Counted from the stretch's first letter, positions 46,376 to 55,140 are shown. The stretch: DNA of 64,000 nucleotides from a virus (IMGVR_UViG_3300018080_000003:1-64000); one strand, 5' to 3'. Numbers and translations are program-made. Notes: a model not told the origin generated them from the sequence alone.

Positions 46376-47749
46376 ATGTACGGCCTTGGTGTTCCCCCCA
46401 GTGAGACACTGGAAGACCTGAGAGAGCTTCAGGACTTCAAGTTCCCGTCGCCGCCGGAGAAGATGCAGGGCGTGATTGATGGGATCGATGCGGTCGTGCC
46501 CATCAAGAACATCAACTTGGATGTGGGCGGCATCATCAACCCTCCTGTTGCGAATCTGGTCACGGGTGTTCAGACGACCATCGAGAGCGCCACGGGGATG
46601 GGGTTCGGTCAGCTCGTCTCGCTGGCGGACAACGTCTACGGGCTCGCAAACGCGGCGAACACGGGGCAGTTCTTCATGGCGCTGAATCAGCTCATGAACG
46701 GAGCGCTGGACCTGGCGGCAGAGGCGAACGCGCAGGTCGCAGCGGCTGTGGAGTCGTTCCAGTCCATTCCTTACTTCGGGATGATCATGGATGCGATGCT
46801 GGGCTTCATCAGCGATGTGTTGAAGTCTCAGGCGCGGTACGCGGGAGCTACGGCGAAGTGCCAGCAGCGTGTGGACCAGAAGATGAACAACTTCTGCAGC
46901 ACGCTCTCTCGGCAGTCAACGCCTCGTCCGACGGGTCCGAAGGGGCAGACGCCTGCGGACATGTTCCGTCCCTTGGCGGTGAAGTACCAGCAGGGGAGCC
47001 GGAAGTACCCGGCGAACGTCTCTACGATGTACCTGCTCTTGTGCGGGGAGGAGACGCAGGGCTTTGGCTTCCCGCGCGGCCACAAGTTCCCTTCGGGGGT
47101 TCGGATTCAGATCCCTCAGGACACGCAGCGTCGAATGTGGCGTGTGATCCAAGGGCTGATGAAGCAGGCGAAGAACCCGTCGATCACAGCTGCTTTCTCT
47201 GAGCTGAGTGACGGGGATGACGGCTACAGCTTGATGCCCATCTTGCAGGACGTCGTCTACAACGAGTGGATGGCGGGCCGCCTGACGCGGAACACGCTGA
47301 ACTACCTCTCCGACTACGCGTTGAACTGGACCTACCACTACGAGGAGTGTCCAGATCTGACGAGGGGAGAGATCGGAGCCGGCGGCAAGCCTGCGGGTGG
47401 CGGAAGCTGCACTTCGCGTATCAACCTTGCCGAGGCTTTCGAGAAGTCGATCCAGACGTACAAGAATCAGCTTCGAGCGTATTACTGGGACCCGGTTCGA
47501 AACACGTGGAAGAATCCTCGCGGGGTCAAGTACAACATCAGCGGTGGTATTGCGAAGAACGCAAAGGCCAAGGGGCTCCTGACGCTGACTCCGAACGCCA
47601 TCAAGCAGTTGGAGCAGACGCAGAAGTCTCGCGGTGGCGTCGCCCCGCTTGCCCACCTGTCGGATGATCAGCGCAAGGCAGCGATCGCGACTACGGCTGT
47701 CGTGCTAGGAGGAGGAAGCTTCTTCTTGGCGCGGCGTCTTGCGAAGTGA
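46376..47749 (+). CDS. Large tail-anchored protein, 457 aa
   Basis: MYGLGVPPSETLEDLRE start. Residues 35-165 are amphipathic with several weakly hydrophobic helices (FGQLVSLADNVYGLANAANTG, FGMIMDAMLGFISDVL). A soluble domain with Cys pairs follows (CQQRVDQKMNNFC, EECPDL, GGGSCTS). The C-terminus (ATTAVVLGGGSFFLARRLAK) is a short membrane anchor. It is the last and largest of this series. Possible vertex or pore-forming membrane protein; not recognised. Confidence 0.68.
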   Translation: MYGLGVPPSETLEDLRELQDFKFPSPPEKMQGVIDGIDAVVPIKNINLDVGGIINPPVANLVTGVQTTIESATGMGFGQLVSLADNVYGLANAANTGQFFMALNQLMNGALDLAAEANAQVAAAVESFQSIPYFGMIMDAMLGFISDVLKSQARYAGATAKCQQRVDQKMNNFCSTLSRQSTPRPTGPKGQTPADMFRPLAVKYQQGSRKYPANVSTMYLLLCGEETQGFGFPRGHKFPSGVRIQIPQDTQRRMWRVIQGLMKQAKNPSITAAFSELSDGDDGYSLMPILQDVVYNEWMAGRLTRNTLNYLSDYALNWTYHYEECPDLTRGEIGAGGKPAGGGSCTSRINLAEAFEKSIQTYKNQLRAYYWDPVRNTWKNPRGVKYNISGGIAKNAKAKGLLTLTPNAIKQLEQTQKSRGGVAPLAHLSDDQRKAAIATTAVVLGGGSFFLARRLAK

Positions 47750-47758
47750 GCCGCTGGC

Positions 47759-47965
47759 TCAGTCTTCTTCCTCTTCATGTACGACGATGTACTCGCAGTT
47801 CTTCTCTTTCCCTCCGACGATGCCGAGGAAGACGGAGACCGAGCGTTCGCACTTGCGCACCTTCAGGCCCTCAGGGGTCTGGACGGCGTGTGTGATGTAG
47901 GGCCCGACGGTCGTCGTGCAGCCAGTGACAGATAGCAGAATGATGGTGATGATGATGCTCTTCAT
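47759..47965 (-). CDS. Small lipoprotein, 68 aa
   Basis: A classic lipoprotein signal (MKSIIITIILLSVTGC) has a lipobox with Cys16, so signal peptidase II would cleave and lipidate it. The mature part is short with two Cys (KCERSV, KNCEYIV) and an acidic end. It is the only minus-strand gene in this plus-strand stretch, only 9 bases from the divergent Nudix gene. Possible roles are superinfection exclusion or outer-membrane spanin-like function; neither is shown. Confidence 0.65.
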   Translation of the reverse strand: MKSIIITIILLSVTGCTTTVGPYITHAVQTPEGLKVRKCERSVSVFLGIVGGKEKNCEYIVVHEEEED

Positions 47966-47974
47966 GGTGATCTC

Positions 47975-48358
47975 ATGTTGACGACGGTTGCTTGTGTTCT
48001 GGCCAGAAGGGCCGACGGAAGTGTGTTGGCGGTTTCACGCCCAGACCCACCCCTTCGCTTCGGGTTGCCTGGTGGCGAGGTTGAGCCTGGAGAGTCTTGG
48101 GAGCAGGCAGCTCGTCGAGAGCTGTTCGAGGAGACGGGCATGCATGTCGCGGGTCCGCTGGTGAAGCTCTACGACACCATCACCGAGACGGGCGCTCATG
48201 TCATCACCTTTGAGGCGCCTCGCGTCTTCGGTGATATGCGGAGCAGCCCTGAGGGTTTGGCAGCTTGGGTGCCGGCTGTGACGCTGATTGCTGGCGACAA
48301 GGCGGCCTACCCTGAGCACACGCGTCGGGTCTTCACCATTGCTGGGGTTCGCGTCTAG
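47975..48358 (+). CDS. Nudix hydrolase
   Basis: This 127-residue protein contains the full Nudix box: GGEVEPGE (33-40), then RELFEETG (48-55). This fold hydrolyses nucleoside diphosphates linked to another moiety, using the Glu residues to bind metal. Substrate cannot be predicted; candidates are oxidised dNTPs, RNA caps, ADP-ribose or sugar nucleotides, the last being attractive beside the glycosyltransferase cluster. It starts 9 bases from the divergent lipoprotein gene. Confidence 0.88.
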   Translation: MLTTVACVLARRADGSVLAVSRPDPPLRFGLPGGEVEPGESWEQAARRELFEETGMHVAGPLVKLYDTITETGAHVITFEAPRVFGDMRSSPEGLAAWVPAVTLIAGDKAAYPEHTRRVFTIAGVRV

Positions 48359-48398
48359 CACGTTACAGCCGTAACACGCATCGCCGCCCGGAACAAGA

Positions 48399-48413
48399 GG
48401 TAGACTTTCTACC
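48399..48413. promoter_or_regulatory. GGTAGA-N3-TCTACC palindrome, copy 3
   Basis: GGTAGACTTTCTACC is a perfect inverted repeat, 23 bases before the ATG at 48437. It matches copies at 15564 and 32272. It contains TAGACT, a possible -10, so the element may combine promoter and operator for the glycosylation operon. Confidence 0.55.
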
Positions 48414-48436
48414 GTTACCGTGGCAACCTCTTCGAC

Positions 48437-49108
48437 ATGGCCGAACAAGAAGCCTCCGAAGGGGAGTTGAAGAAGGCTGAGGCTCCGAAGGTGCCTGAAG
48501 CTTTTGTTCGAGGTGGTACCTCCACGATGAAGAGCGAGGCGCTCTACGAGCAGCGCTTCCAGGAGGCGGAAAAGAGACGCGACGCGCAGGCGAACGAAGA
48601 GGGCGACGCTGTTCGAGTCAAGGGCTTCTCTGACCAGAAGAAGTCCGATCTAGCCTCCGCAGAGGCCATTAACGAGGCGACAGCCAAGGGCACCGGGACG
48701 CTTTTCCAGAACCAGTTCACGCGGCATCCGGAGATCCCAAAGGCTTACATCCTGCTCAAGTACTGCGACAGTCGTGGCGAGCAGATCAAGTTTCAGGGTG
48801 ACCCCGTCTTCTGCCAAGCAGACCTCATCGTGGGCATGGACCCTCTCTTCCCTGAGGAGCTGAGTCTCATCCTCGTCTGTCCTCGATGTGTCCAGCATGG
48901 TCAGAAGCATCTCCAGGACTGCCAGATGACGATCCGTCAGAGGAACCGAAACTTCGAGTTTCGTTCCGGGATGGGTCCTCCGACTTTCATCTTTCAGGGC
49001 CGCACGTTTCGATCTGCCGGCATGATCGTCGAGTCTGAGTCCTTCCGTTGCCCCGACTGCAACTGGAAGGCTCGCATCAGCAAGAACATGGTGCTTCCGG
49101 ATCGATGA
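48437..49108 (+). CDS. Zinc-ribbon-like protein, 223 aa
   Basis: Residues 1-75 are charged and helical. Cys pairs CPRC (about 154-157) and CPDC (about 209-212) with CxMT between (DCQMTIRQRN) look like a split zinc ribbon. Other Cys lie at about 115 and 132. A FIFQGRTFRSAGMIVES strand region lies between. It could be a nucleic-acid-binding regulator. First gene behind palindrome copy 3. Confidence 0.62.
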   Translation: MAEQEASEGELKKAEAPKVPEAFVRGGTSTMKSEALYEQRFQEAEKRRDAQANEEGDAVRVKGFSDQKKSDLASAEAINEATAKGTGTLFQNQFTRHPEIPKAYILLKYCDSRGEQIKFQGDPVFCQADLIVGMDPLFPEELSLILVCPRCVQHGQKHLQDCQMTIRQRNRNFEFRSGMGPPTFIFQGRTFRSAGMIVESESFRCPDCNWKARISKNMVLPDR

Positions 49109-49251
49109 TGGAAGACTTTCTCGACATGGGCCTCGTCACTTTCTTGGTATGTGTCGTCTTCTTCTTCGGAAGTTGTGCCACACATTGTGGCTGGCGAGCT
49201 GGCGACGCGTTCTCTGACTTCGCCGAGAGGCTATACTTGAAGAGTGAGTAG
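49105..49251 (+). CDS. Very small membrane protein, 48 aa
   Basis: The product MMEDFLDMGLVTFLVCVVF has one hydrophobic helix (GLVTFLVCVVFFFGSCAT) near the N-terminus and a polar, acidic end. Its ATG overlaps the upstream stop (ATGATGG). Support is the coupling, the single clean membrane helix and the tight fit to the next gene. Unlike the tail-anchored set the helix is N-terminal. Confidence 0.5.
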   Translation: MMEDFLDMGLVTFLVCVVFFFGSCATHCGWRAGDAFSDFAERLYLKSE

Positions 49252-49519
49252 TGAAGACGCCCTTCCGGGCTCCGCGTCGTTCCAGGTTGGGAACGACACT
49301 TACATCGTCTGGGTTCCTTCTGTCACCGCGCTGCGGTCGATACGCCCGACGAGCTTCAATCCTCAAGGGGAGACTGCAATCTATTCTGGTCCGACTGAGA
49401 TGATGATCTTGCCCCTCCCGATAGGGGAGGTGGCCGCGAAGATCGAAAAAGAGCGAAAGGGGTACTTGGAATGGCGAATGAAGCTGAAGAAGCGGGTGAA
49501 GGCTGGGCAAAGCAGCTAG
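49244..49519 (+). CDS. Small protein, 91 aa
   Basis: GTG start at 49244, 6 bases after a TATACT at 49232-49237. The chain looks beta-rich (SASFQVGNDTYIVWVPSV, TEMMILPLPIGEV) with a basic C-terminal helix (AKIEKERKGYLEWRMKLKKR). It overlaps the glycosyltransferase gene at 49471 by 49 bases. Unknown function. Confidence 0.52.
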   Translation: MSSEDALPGSASFQVGNDTYIVWVPSVTALRSIRPTSFNPQGETAIYSGPTEMMILPLPIGEVAAKIEKERKGYLEWRMKLKKRVKAGQSS

Positions 49520-50805
49520 CTGGCTACCATGGCGCGTACAACGCGTCAGATCAAGATCGAGCCTTTCACCCGAGCACTCGTGCAGCTGAGCACGAGAAGG
49601 GTGTTGCTTTCATCTGTCCGTGGGAGGATCCCTACTCGGGGTTCGCGGAGCATTCTCGCCGCCTCGCTCGTGCTCTCAACGACGCGGGGCTTCCCACGCA
49701 CATGCGCTCGCTCGATGCGAGCATGCAGATGCACACCCAGTTCGAGCTGGGCGGCAAGGACAAAGTCGACCTGCGTGAGCAGTACCACGACCTGCTCGAC
49801 AAGAGCATCAAACATCTGATGGTCAGCGTCTACCATCTCGTCCCCGACGATGCTGAGCTTCAGGTTCTGACGACACACCGTCATCTGACGCCGGAGCAGC
49901 TGGAGTGGGCGAACAGCTACAAGATCATCTCGACGGTCTGGGAGCGGGATCGGATCAGCCCGGCTGCGACTCAGGCGTTGAACCGCGTGGGACAGGTCTG
50001 GACGGCGACGTCGCAGCACGCAGAAATGCTGGCGGAGTGCGGTGTGAACTCCGACAAGATCAAAGTCGTCCCGCTCCCCTATTCGAAGATCGATCCCATC
50101 TTCGACTTGCGAGGCCGCAAGCGCATGAAGGGCGTCCCTCGTTTCTACCATATAGGAAAGTGGGAGCCGCGGAAGGCCCAGCACGAGATGCTGGGTTGTT
50201 TCCTCCGCGCCTTCGAGCCTGGTGAAGCGAAGTTTTACCTGAAGACGAGCGAGACGTCGCCGGACTTCGGAGACTACCCGCGCAGCCCTGATGCGTCGAT
50301 CGAGCGCTGGCTGACGAAGGAGGGCCTCTCCGGCAAGTGGTCGTTGGATCAGGTCAACCAGAACATCCACGTCATCAAGAAACGGATCAGCCCAGAACAG
50401 ATCTTCCAGCTGCATCGGATGGGGGACATCTACTTGTCGCTCAGCCGTGGTGAAGGCTGGGACATGCCCGCCTACGACGCGAAGCTTGCGGGCAATCTCC
50501 TGGTCTGGACGGCAAGCGGTGGCCCGCAGGAGTACGCAGGACAGGACAGCTTCTTCGTGGACTCCCTCGGCACTCAGCCGGCTCATCCTTTCTACAAGTG
50601 GGACGACGCAGAGTACCTCAGCTGGGACTACGTTCACGCGGTCAAACAGATGCAGAAGGCGGCAGGAGAGGTCAACTCGACGCTGAAGCCGCCTGACCTT
50701 CCACCTCTCTCTGACTTCGATCGCTTCAGCCCAGAGTGCGTTGGTCAGCTGATGAAGTCGTTCATCGAAGAGCTGGTCGAGCAGAATGAGGAGCGGTGGT
50801 CATGA
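49471..50805 (+). CDS. GT-B glycosyltransferase, 444 aa
   Basis: Residues 40-60 (GVAFICPWEDPYSGFAEHS) match the N-terminal strand and Gly-loop of GT4-type enzymes. The C-terminal half has KWEPRKAQHEML (nucleotide-sugar site region), IYLSLSRGEGWDMPAYDAKLAG (donor-binding E-x7-E-like segment, quoted in part) and SGGPQEYAG. GT-B enzymes transfer sugars from nucleotide donors to acceptors. With three further transferase genes nearby, it probably decorates virion spikes, DNA bases or host surface. Target unknown. Confidence 0.78.
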   Translation: MANEAEEAGEGWAKQLAGYHGAYNASDQDRAFHPSTRAAEHEKGVAFICPWEDPYSGFAEHSRRLARALNDAGLPTHMRSLDASMQMHTQFELGGKDKVDLREQYHDLLDKSIKHLMVSVYHLVPDDAELQVLTTHRHLTPEQLEWANSYKIISTVWERDRISPAATQALNRVGQVWTATSQHAEMLAECGVNSDKIKVVPLPYSKIDPIFDLRGRKRMKGVPRFYHIGKWEPRKAQHEMLGCFLRAFEPGEAKFYLKTSETSPDFGDYPRSPDASIERWLTKEGLSGKWSLDQVNQNIHVIKKRISPEQIFQLHRMGDIYLSLSRGEGWDMPAYDAKLAGNLLVWTASGGPQEYAGQDSFFVDSLGTQPAHPFYKWDDAEYLSWDYVHAVKQMQKAAGEVNSTLKPPDLPPLSDFDRFSPECVGQLMKSFIEELVEQNEERWS

Positions 50806-51113
50806 TGTGGGTTGTATCTTTTGCAGTTTCTGAGGACAACGTCGTCTTGATGGGCACCTTCTCCGAGCGGCTTGAAGCTAAGCGGTTTGGCGAGAGGGTC
50901 GCCAGGCGACAGGGCTACAAGGGCGAGCTGTCTTGGCATGATGGCTCCGAGACGTTCTGGTTCGAAGAGCCAGGACTCGAAGGCGGCTTCTTCATCACGC
51001 AGCCCGTCTCCAGACTCACCCATGAAGGCAAGAAGGCACAAATCGACATCAGTCGACCTAGCTTCGAGAAGGTGTTCGATCTGATGGAGGAAGAAGAATG
51101 CCAAACCGCGTAG
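50802..51113 (+). CDS. Small protein, 103 aa
   Basis: The ATG at 50802 overlaps the upstream stop by 4 bases. A strand-rich start (MMWVVSFAVSEDNVVLMGTF) is followed by a helix (ERLEAKRFGERVARRQG) and strands. It overlaps the next gene by 16 bases. It lies between two glycosyltransferase genes and may assist them. Not recognised. Confidence 0.52.
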   Translation: MMWVVSFAVSEDNVVLMGTFSERLEAKRFGERVARRQGYKGELSWHDGSETFWFEEPGLEGGFFITQPVSRLTHEGKKAQIDISRPSFEKVFDLMEEEECQTA

Positions 51114-54100
51114 GCATCGTCACCGTCGCTGATAGTCGCAAGGGGCTGTGGCGCGACATGGAAGTCCTTAGCTGGGCCGTCAGCATGCCGCCCCCCAGGG
51201 CGGAAGGCCAGCGTGCTCAAGGTTTGAGCGTCTTCTGTGCGAAGATGAGTGACCGCGTCTCCCCTTCGGTGGTGAACAGCTTGCCGGAGGGCGGTAGCGC
51301 GGGGGCACCCCTGTTCCAGGGCACCTTCGAAGCGTTTGCACAGACATGTGATGTGGTGGTCTTCTTCGAGACCTTCTACATCAACCTCGTCAAGCATCTG
51401 GTCGAGAAGGGTAAGCGCGCGATCTACGTCCCGAACCTCGACTGGGCGACCTGCTCAGACGGAGGCTCGATGGCGTGGAAACGTCAGATCAAAGAGCTTC
51501 AGAACTCGACTGACAAGTTCCAGGTCTGGGCTCGGCAGCCTTCGATTGAGCATGCGCTTTTGGAGCATGGTGTTCGGAGCGAGCATGTCCCTTGGTCGAT
51601 CCCTGATGAGATCGTTCGTGAGCCTGAGGTCAAGGCTGACGATCAGCCCTTGAAGTTCTTCGTCAACGCAGGCTTCGGAGGCCACAAGGGACGTCGCGCG
51701 GTGGACCTCGTGCTCAAGGCCTTTGCGAAGGCGAAGAAGCGCGCCCCGATGGAGCTAATCGTCAAGAGCATCAAGCCTCTCGTCGAGTACGTCGGAGATG
51801 CGATGGGTTGCATCGACGAAGACGTCGGTGTCATCGAGGGCTTTAGTCCGCGGACTCAGATCGATCAGCTGATGAAAGAGGCTGATGTTGTAGTTAGTGT
51901 CTCTCGCTGGGAGGGGTTCGGTTACGGTGTCATCGAGGCACTTCATGCGGGCAAGCCAGTGATCACACATGGTGGTTGGCCTGTTGGTGACGCGGTCACT
52001 CACAAGCACAACGGTCTCCTGGTGGAATGCGCATCTCAGGGGAAGTTCAACCTGACGCCTCACTGGGAAGCTGACGTCGACTCCATCGCCGATGCGATGG
52101 TCGAGCTTGTGACAGATCGCGATCTGTTGCGTCGTCTCACCGCACCCTGCCCGGCGGAGCTTCAGGCGCGCCAGTACGCGTTCATGCTTCGCGCTCGCGC
52201 TCTTCTCTTCGAGGAGCCTGAGCCGCGGGTCGTCATCTTTGGGAGCGAGCAGCATTTAGCTCAGCCTTCTGAGAAGTACTGGCAGATGGCGCTCGAAGCT
52301 CACGGCTATCGGGTGGACTACCAGCTGGCGAAGGGCGGCAACTACGGCGCGACTCTCGCGAAGTGGTGCGATTTCATCCTAGTGGGCAAGGCGCGCTTGG
52401 AGACGCTCAAGAAGGTCCGTGACAACAACGCACACGACGTGCCGGTGATTGTCTGGCATCACGACTACGGGACGGTTGTCAGCGAGCTTCACGACAACTT
52501 CCTCAAGTACGGCGATCTCGTCTTTGCTCCCTACGAGCAGGACGACGTGAACTATCTTCTACCGGGTCCTCGCTCGGGTGGCGACCGCGGCCGGGGCCTT
52601 CGCCGCACCTACAAGAAGCGGGCGGAGCCCGAGCATGACGTCGTGTTCATCGGTGGGGACTCCTTCGAGCGGAAGGCGATCCTCAAGCAGCTGAAGGCTG
52701 AGGTTGGCCTCGTAACGTTCGGCCCTGGGATGGCACACCCGCCTGTGTACGACGCCTCAGCTGACGACGTCTACAGCAACGCGAAGATCGCTCTCAGCCT
52801 TTCTCGCTTCAACGACACGCCTGGCTACACGAGCAACCGGCTGTTTCACGCAGCCGCGCTTGGGACGGCTGTCTTCTCGCACACATTCCCTGGTGATCGA
52901 CAGCTTTTTCCAGAGAAGCTTGCTGGCATCTTCTTCGTCCGTGGTGGCGACATGTCAGCGTCGATCCAGAAAGCGCTCATCGGCTGGGATCACCTCAAGG
53001 GACAAGCGCAGGAAGTGGAGAGCTACTGCTGGCGCCACCATTCTTGGCACGATCGGATCTACCAGATGGTCTGGCGGATCCACAAAGCCATGACGGACAT
53101 CCGAGACAAACGTCGCAAACGCAACCGGAAGAAGAAGCCGCCTCGCAACGCTCTGCAGTTCATCCCGAAAGGAAAGCCCATGGCACCCCCGAAGCCGCCT
53201 GTTGTTCAGACCCCTGACTGGAACGGACCGAAGAAGGTCAACATCGGATCTGGTCCGCGCGTCCATGCGGGCTACGAGAACATCGACGTGCGGCCGTTCC
53301 CTGGCGTGCGTCAAGTCGACTTGATGAAGGGCTTGCCGTACCCGGACAACGTTCTGCACGAGGTCCTGGCGGAGGATGTGTTGGAGCACTTCCGACCGGC
53401 GGAGCTGGTCAAGACGATCCTTCCGGAGATCTACAGAGTCCTCCGACCCGGCGGCAGACTGGTGGCGCAGATGCCCGACCTTCACGAGATGGTCAAGCAG
53501 TGGAAGCGTGGGGATGTTGACGATGAGATGATGTCGATGCGCATTCACGGTCGTCAGGACTATCCGGAGAACACGCACTACGCCTCCTACACCGAGGCGT
53601 CGATGACGAAGATCCTCAACCGCATCGGCTTTGGCACGGTGAAGCGTCTCGACACCCGGAACTGGAACATGGTGCTGGAGGCTCGCAAGGGCCCAGCGGA
53701 GGCTCCGCAGCAGAACCACCGCAAGGAGTTCAAGCCTCAGCCTGGCAAGGGCGACCAGACGGACTGGAACGCGTACTGGGAGCAGCGCTCACAGAAGATG
53801 GGACAGCTCTCGGTCACGCCGGGGAGCTGGAACGAGCTGCGTCAGCGCCAGGAGACGGACAAGCTCTTCAAGCTGATGGAGGTCGAGTGGCGCAAGCGTT
53901 CTGGCGCTGTCGTCATGGACTATGGCTGCGGCGTGGGCCGGATGTCGCGCAAGCTCCAGGAGGCGGAGGTCAAGGTCAAGGGTGTCGACGTGTCGCCGAA
54001 CATGGTGATGATCGCGCGGAAGAACGGCGTGGATGCCGATCTGATCGAAAACAAGCGCATCCCCTACGAGGACGACACCTTCGAGGGTCTCTTCGTCTGC

Positions 54101-54409
54101 ACCGTGCTGCAGCACATTCCTGACCTCGACCTCAAGGCAGCGGTGGAAGAGATCAAGCGCGTGCTCAAGCCGGGCGCTTTCATCATGCTCTTCGAGAACT
54201 GCGAGGGTCGCTACGGACGCACGTCTTCGAGTGGGCATGTCATTTTCCGTGAGCCGGGTGAGTATGCTTCTCTCTTCGAAGGGATCCAAGAGGTACTTCG
54301 CTACAACATCGAGGGCGAAGACCACGTCCTCATGTGGGGCACGCTCGCGGGCGAGCCTGAGGCGGAAGCCGAGGAGTCTGAAGGAGAGCCTGAAGAGACG
54401 GAGTCATGA
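51098..54409 (+). CDS. Four-domain enzyme: two glycosyltransferases and two methyltransferases
   Basis: GGAGGAAGAAG precedes the ATG; 1103 residues. Residues 1-370 form a GT-B domain with SVSRWEGFGYGVIEALHAG (267-285). Residues 377-660 form a CgeB/YkvP-like glycosyltransferase domain (VVIFGSEQH; later GYTSNRLFHAAALGT). A basic linker 664-705 follows. Residues 712-865 form an SAM methyltransferase (VNIGSGPRVHAGYENID, VLEHFRPAEL, VLRPGGRLV). Residues 889-1088 form a second one (VVMDYGCGVGRMS, VDVSPNMV, VLKPGAF). It likely builds and methylates a glycan in one polypeptide. Confidence 0.85.
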   Translation: MPNRVGIVTVADSRKGLWRDMEVLSWAVSMPPPRAEGQRAQGLSVFCAKMSDRVSPSVVNSLPEGGSAGAPLFQGTFEAFAQTCDVVVFFETFYINLVKHLVEKGKRAIYVPNLDWATCSDGGSMAWKRQIKELQNSTDKFQVWARQPSIEHALLEHGVRSEHVPWSIPDEIVREPEVKADDQPLKFFVNAGFGGHKGRRAVDLVLKAFAKAKKRAPMELIVKSIKPLVEYVGDAMGCIDEDVGVIEGFSPRTQIDQLMKEADVVVSVSRWEGFGYGVIEALHAGKPVITHGGWPVGDAVTHKHNGLLVECASQGKFNLTPHWEADVDSIADAMVELVTDRDLLRRLTAPCPAELQARQYAFMLRARALLFEEPEPRVVIFGSEQHLAQPSEKYWQMALEAHGYRVDYQLAKGGNYGATLAKWCDFILVGKARLETLKKVRDNNAHDVPVIVWHHDYGTVVSELHDNFLKYGDLVFAPYEQDDVNYLLPGPRSGGDRGRGLRRTYKKRAEPEHDVVFIGGDSFERKAILKQLKAEVGLVTFGPGMAHPPVYDASADDVYSNAKIALSLSRFNDTPGYTSNRLFHAAALGTAVFSHTFPGDRQLFPEKLAGIFFVRGGDMSASIQKALIGWDHLKGQAQEVESYCWRHHSWHDRIYQMVWRIHKAMTDIRDKRRKRNRKKKPPRNALQFIPKGKPMAPPKPPVVQTPDWNGPKKVNIGSGPRVHAGYENIDVRPFPGVRQVDLMKGLPYPDNVLHEVLAEDVLEHFRPAELVKTILPEIYRVLRPGGRLVAQMPDLHEMVKQWKRGDVDDEMMSMRIHGRQDYPENTHYASYTEASMTKILNRIGFGTVKRLDTRNWNMVLEARKGPAEAPQQNHRKEFKPQPGKGDQTDWNAYWEQRSQKMGQLSVTPGSWNELRQRQETDKLFKLMEVEWRKRSGAVVMDYGCGVGRMSRKLQEAEVKVKGVDVSPNMVMIARKNGVDADLIENKRIPYEDDTFEGLFVCTVLQHIPDLDLKAAVEEIKRVLKPGAFIMLFENCEGRYGRTSSSGHVIFREPGEYASLFEGIQEVLRYNIEGEDHVLMWGTLAGEPEAEAEESEGEPEETES

Positions 54410-55140
54410 GGATTGCCGTCGCCGTTAAGAGCCACAATCCGATGGCTCACATGCGCATGCACCTTTTGGAGTCATGCATGAAGTCGGTGTACGAGGCGTT
54501 CCCTTACGATCCGTCGGGCGGGATTGTCTGTGAGAACTTCCTGTTCATGAATGGCTTCGATGACGGGAGCCAGGAGGCCCAGGAGGAGCTTGCCCAGTCC
54601 TTCGACTTCCACTGCCTTCCCATCAAGTCAACGGACGACAACTACACGCCGGGGGCGGGGGCGAACGTCATCGGTGACTTGCTCAGCTACCGTTGGCGTT
54701 CAGAGTTTCCGATCTTCGACGCGGTGGTGTTCAGCGACGATGACATGATCTGGCGCCCGCGTGCGGCTGAGATCGTAGCGCACCTCATCCTCAACAAGCC
54801 CGACAGCGTCAAGATCATCTCAGGGCTCCTGGAGCCAGACTGGGCGTGGAACAAGCCGCGCCGCACGGTCTCGACTCCGGCTGGCATCAACATGCTGGTT
54901 CGGGACAGTTGTCCGGGTGCAGGCTGGTTCTTCAGCCCAAGTGACTGGGCAGACCACATCTCACCGCACATCGAGCGGAAGTTCGGTTACGACTACGACG
55001 CTTGCGTCGAGCTGAAGAAGGCGGGTTTTGAAGTGGCTCAGGTTGATCTGGCGGAGCATGCTGGTTGGGGAGCATCGACCCATGGTAACGAAGCCATCAA
55101 CCACGGAAAGCCGCTTGATCGAAAGCGCTGGGGAGTGTGA
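54406..55140 (+). CDS. GT-A-type glycosyltransferase, 244 aa
   Basis: The start overlaps the upstream stop (ATGA). The N-terminus (MRIAVAVKSHNPMAH) and the metal-binding DDD at 111-113 in VVFSDDDMIW fit a GT-A fold using a nucleotide-sugar donor. Later Cys (DSCPGAGWFF) and an acidic DYDACVELKKAGFEVAQ stretch are typical of GT2-like enzymes. It completes the four-gene glycan set with the two-GT two-MT protein. Confidence 0.75.
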   Translation: MRIAVAVKSHNPMAHMRMHLLESCMKSVYEAFPYDPSGGIVCENFLFMNGFDDGSQEAQEELAQSFDFHCLPIKSTDDNYTPGAGANVIGDLLSYRWRSEFPIFDAVVFSDDDMIWRPRAAEIVAHLILNKPDSVKIISGLLEPDWAWNKPRRTVSTPAGINMLVRDSCPGAGWFFSPSDWADHISPHIERKFGYDYDACVELKKAGFEVAQVDLAEHAGWGASTHGNEAINHGKPLDRKRWGV

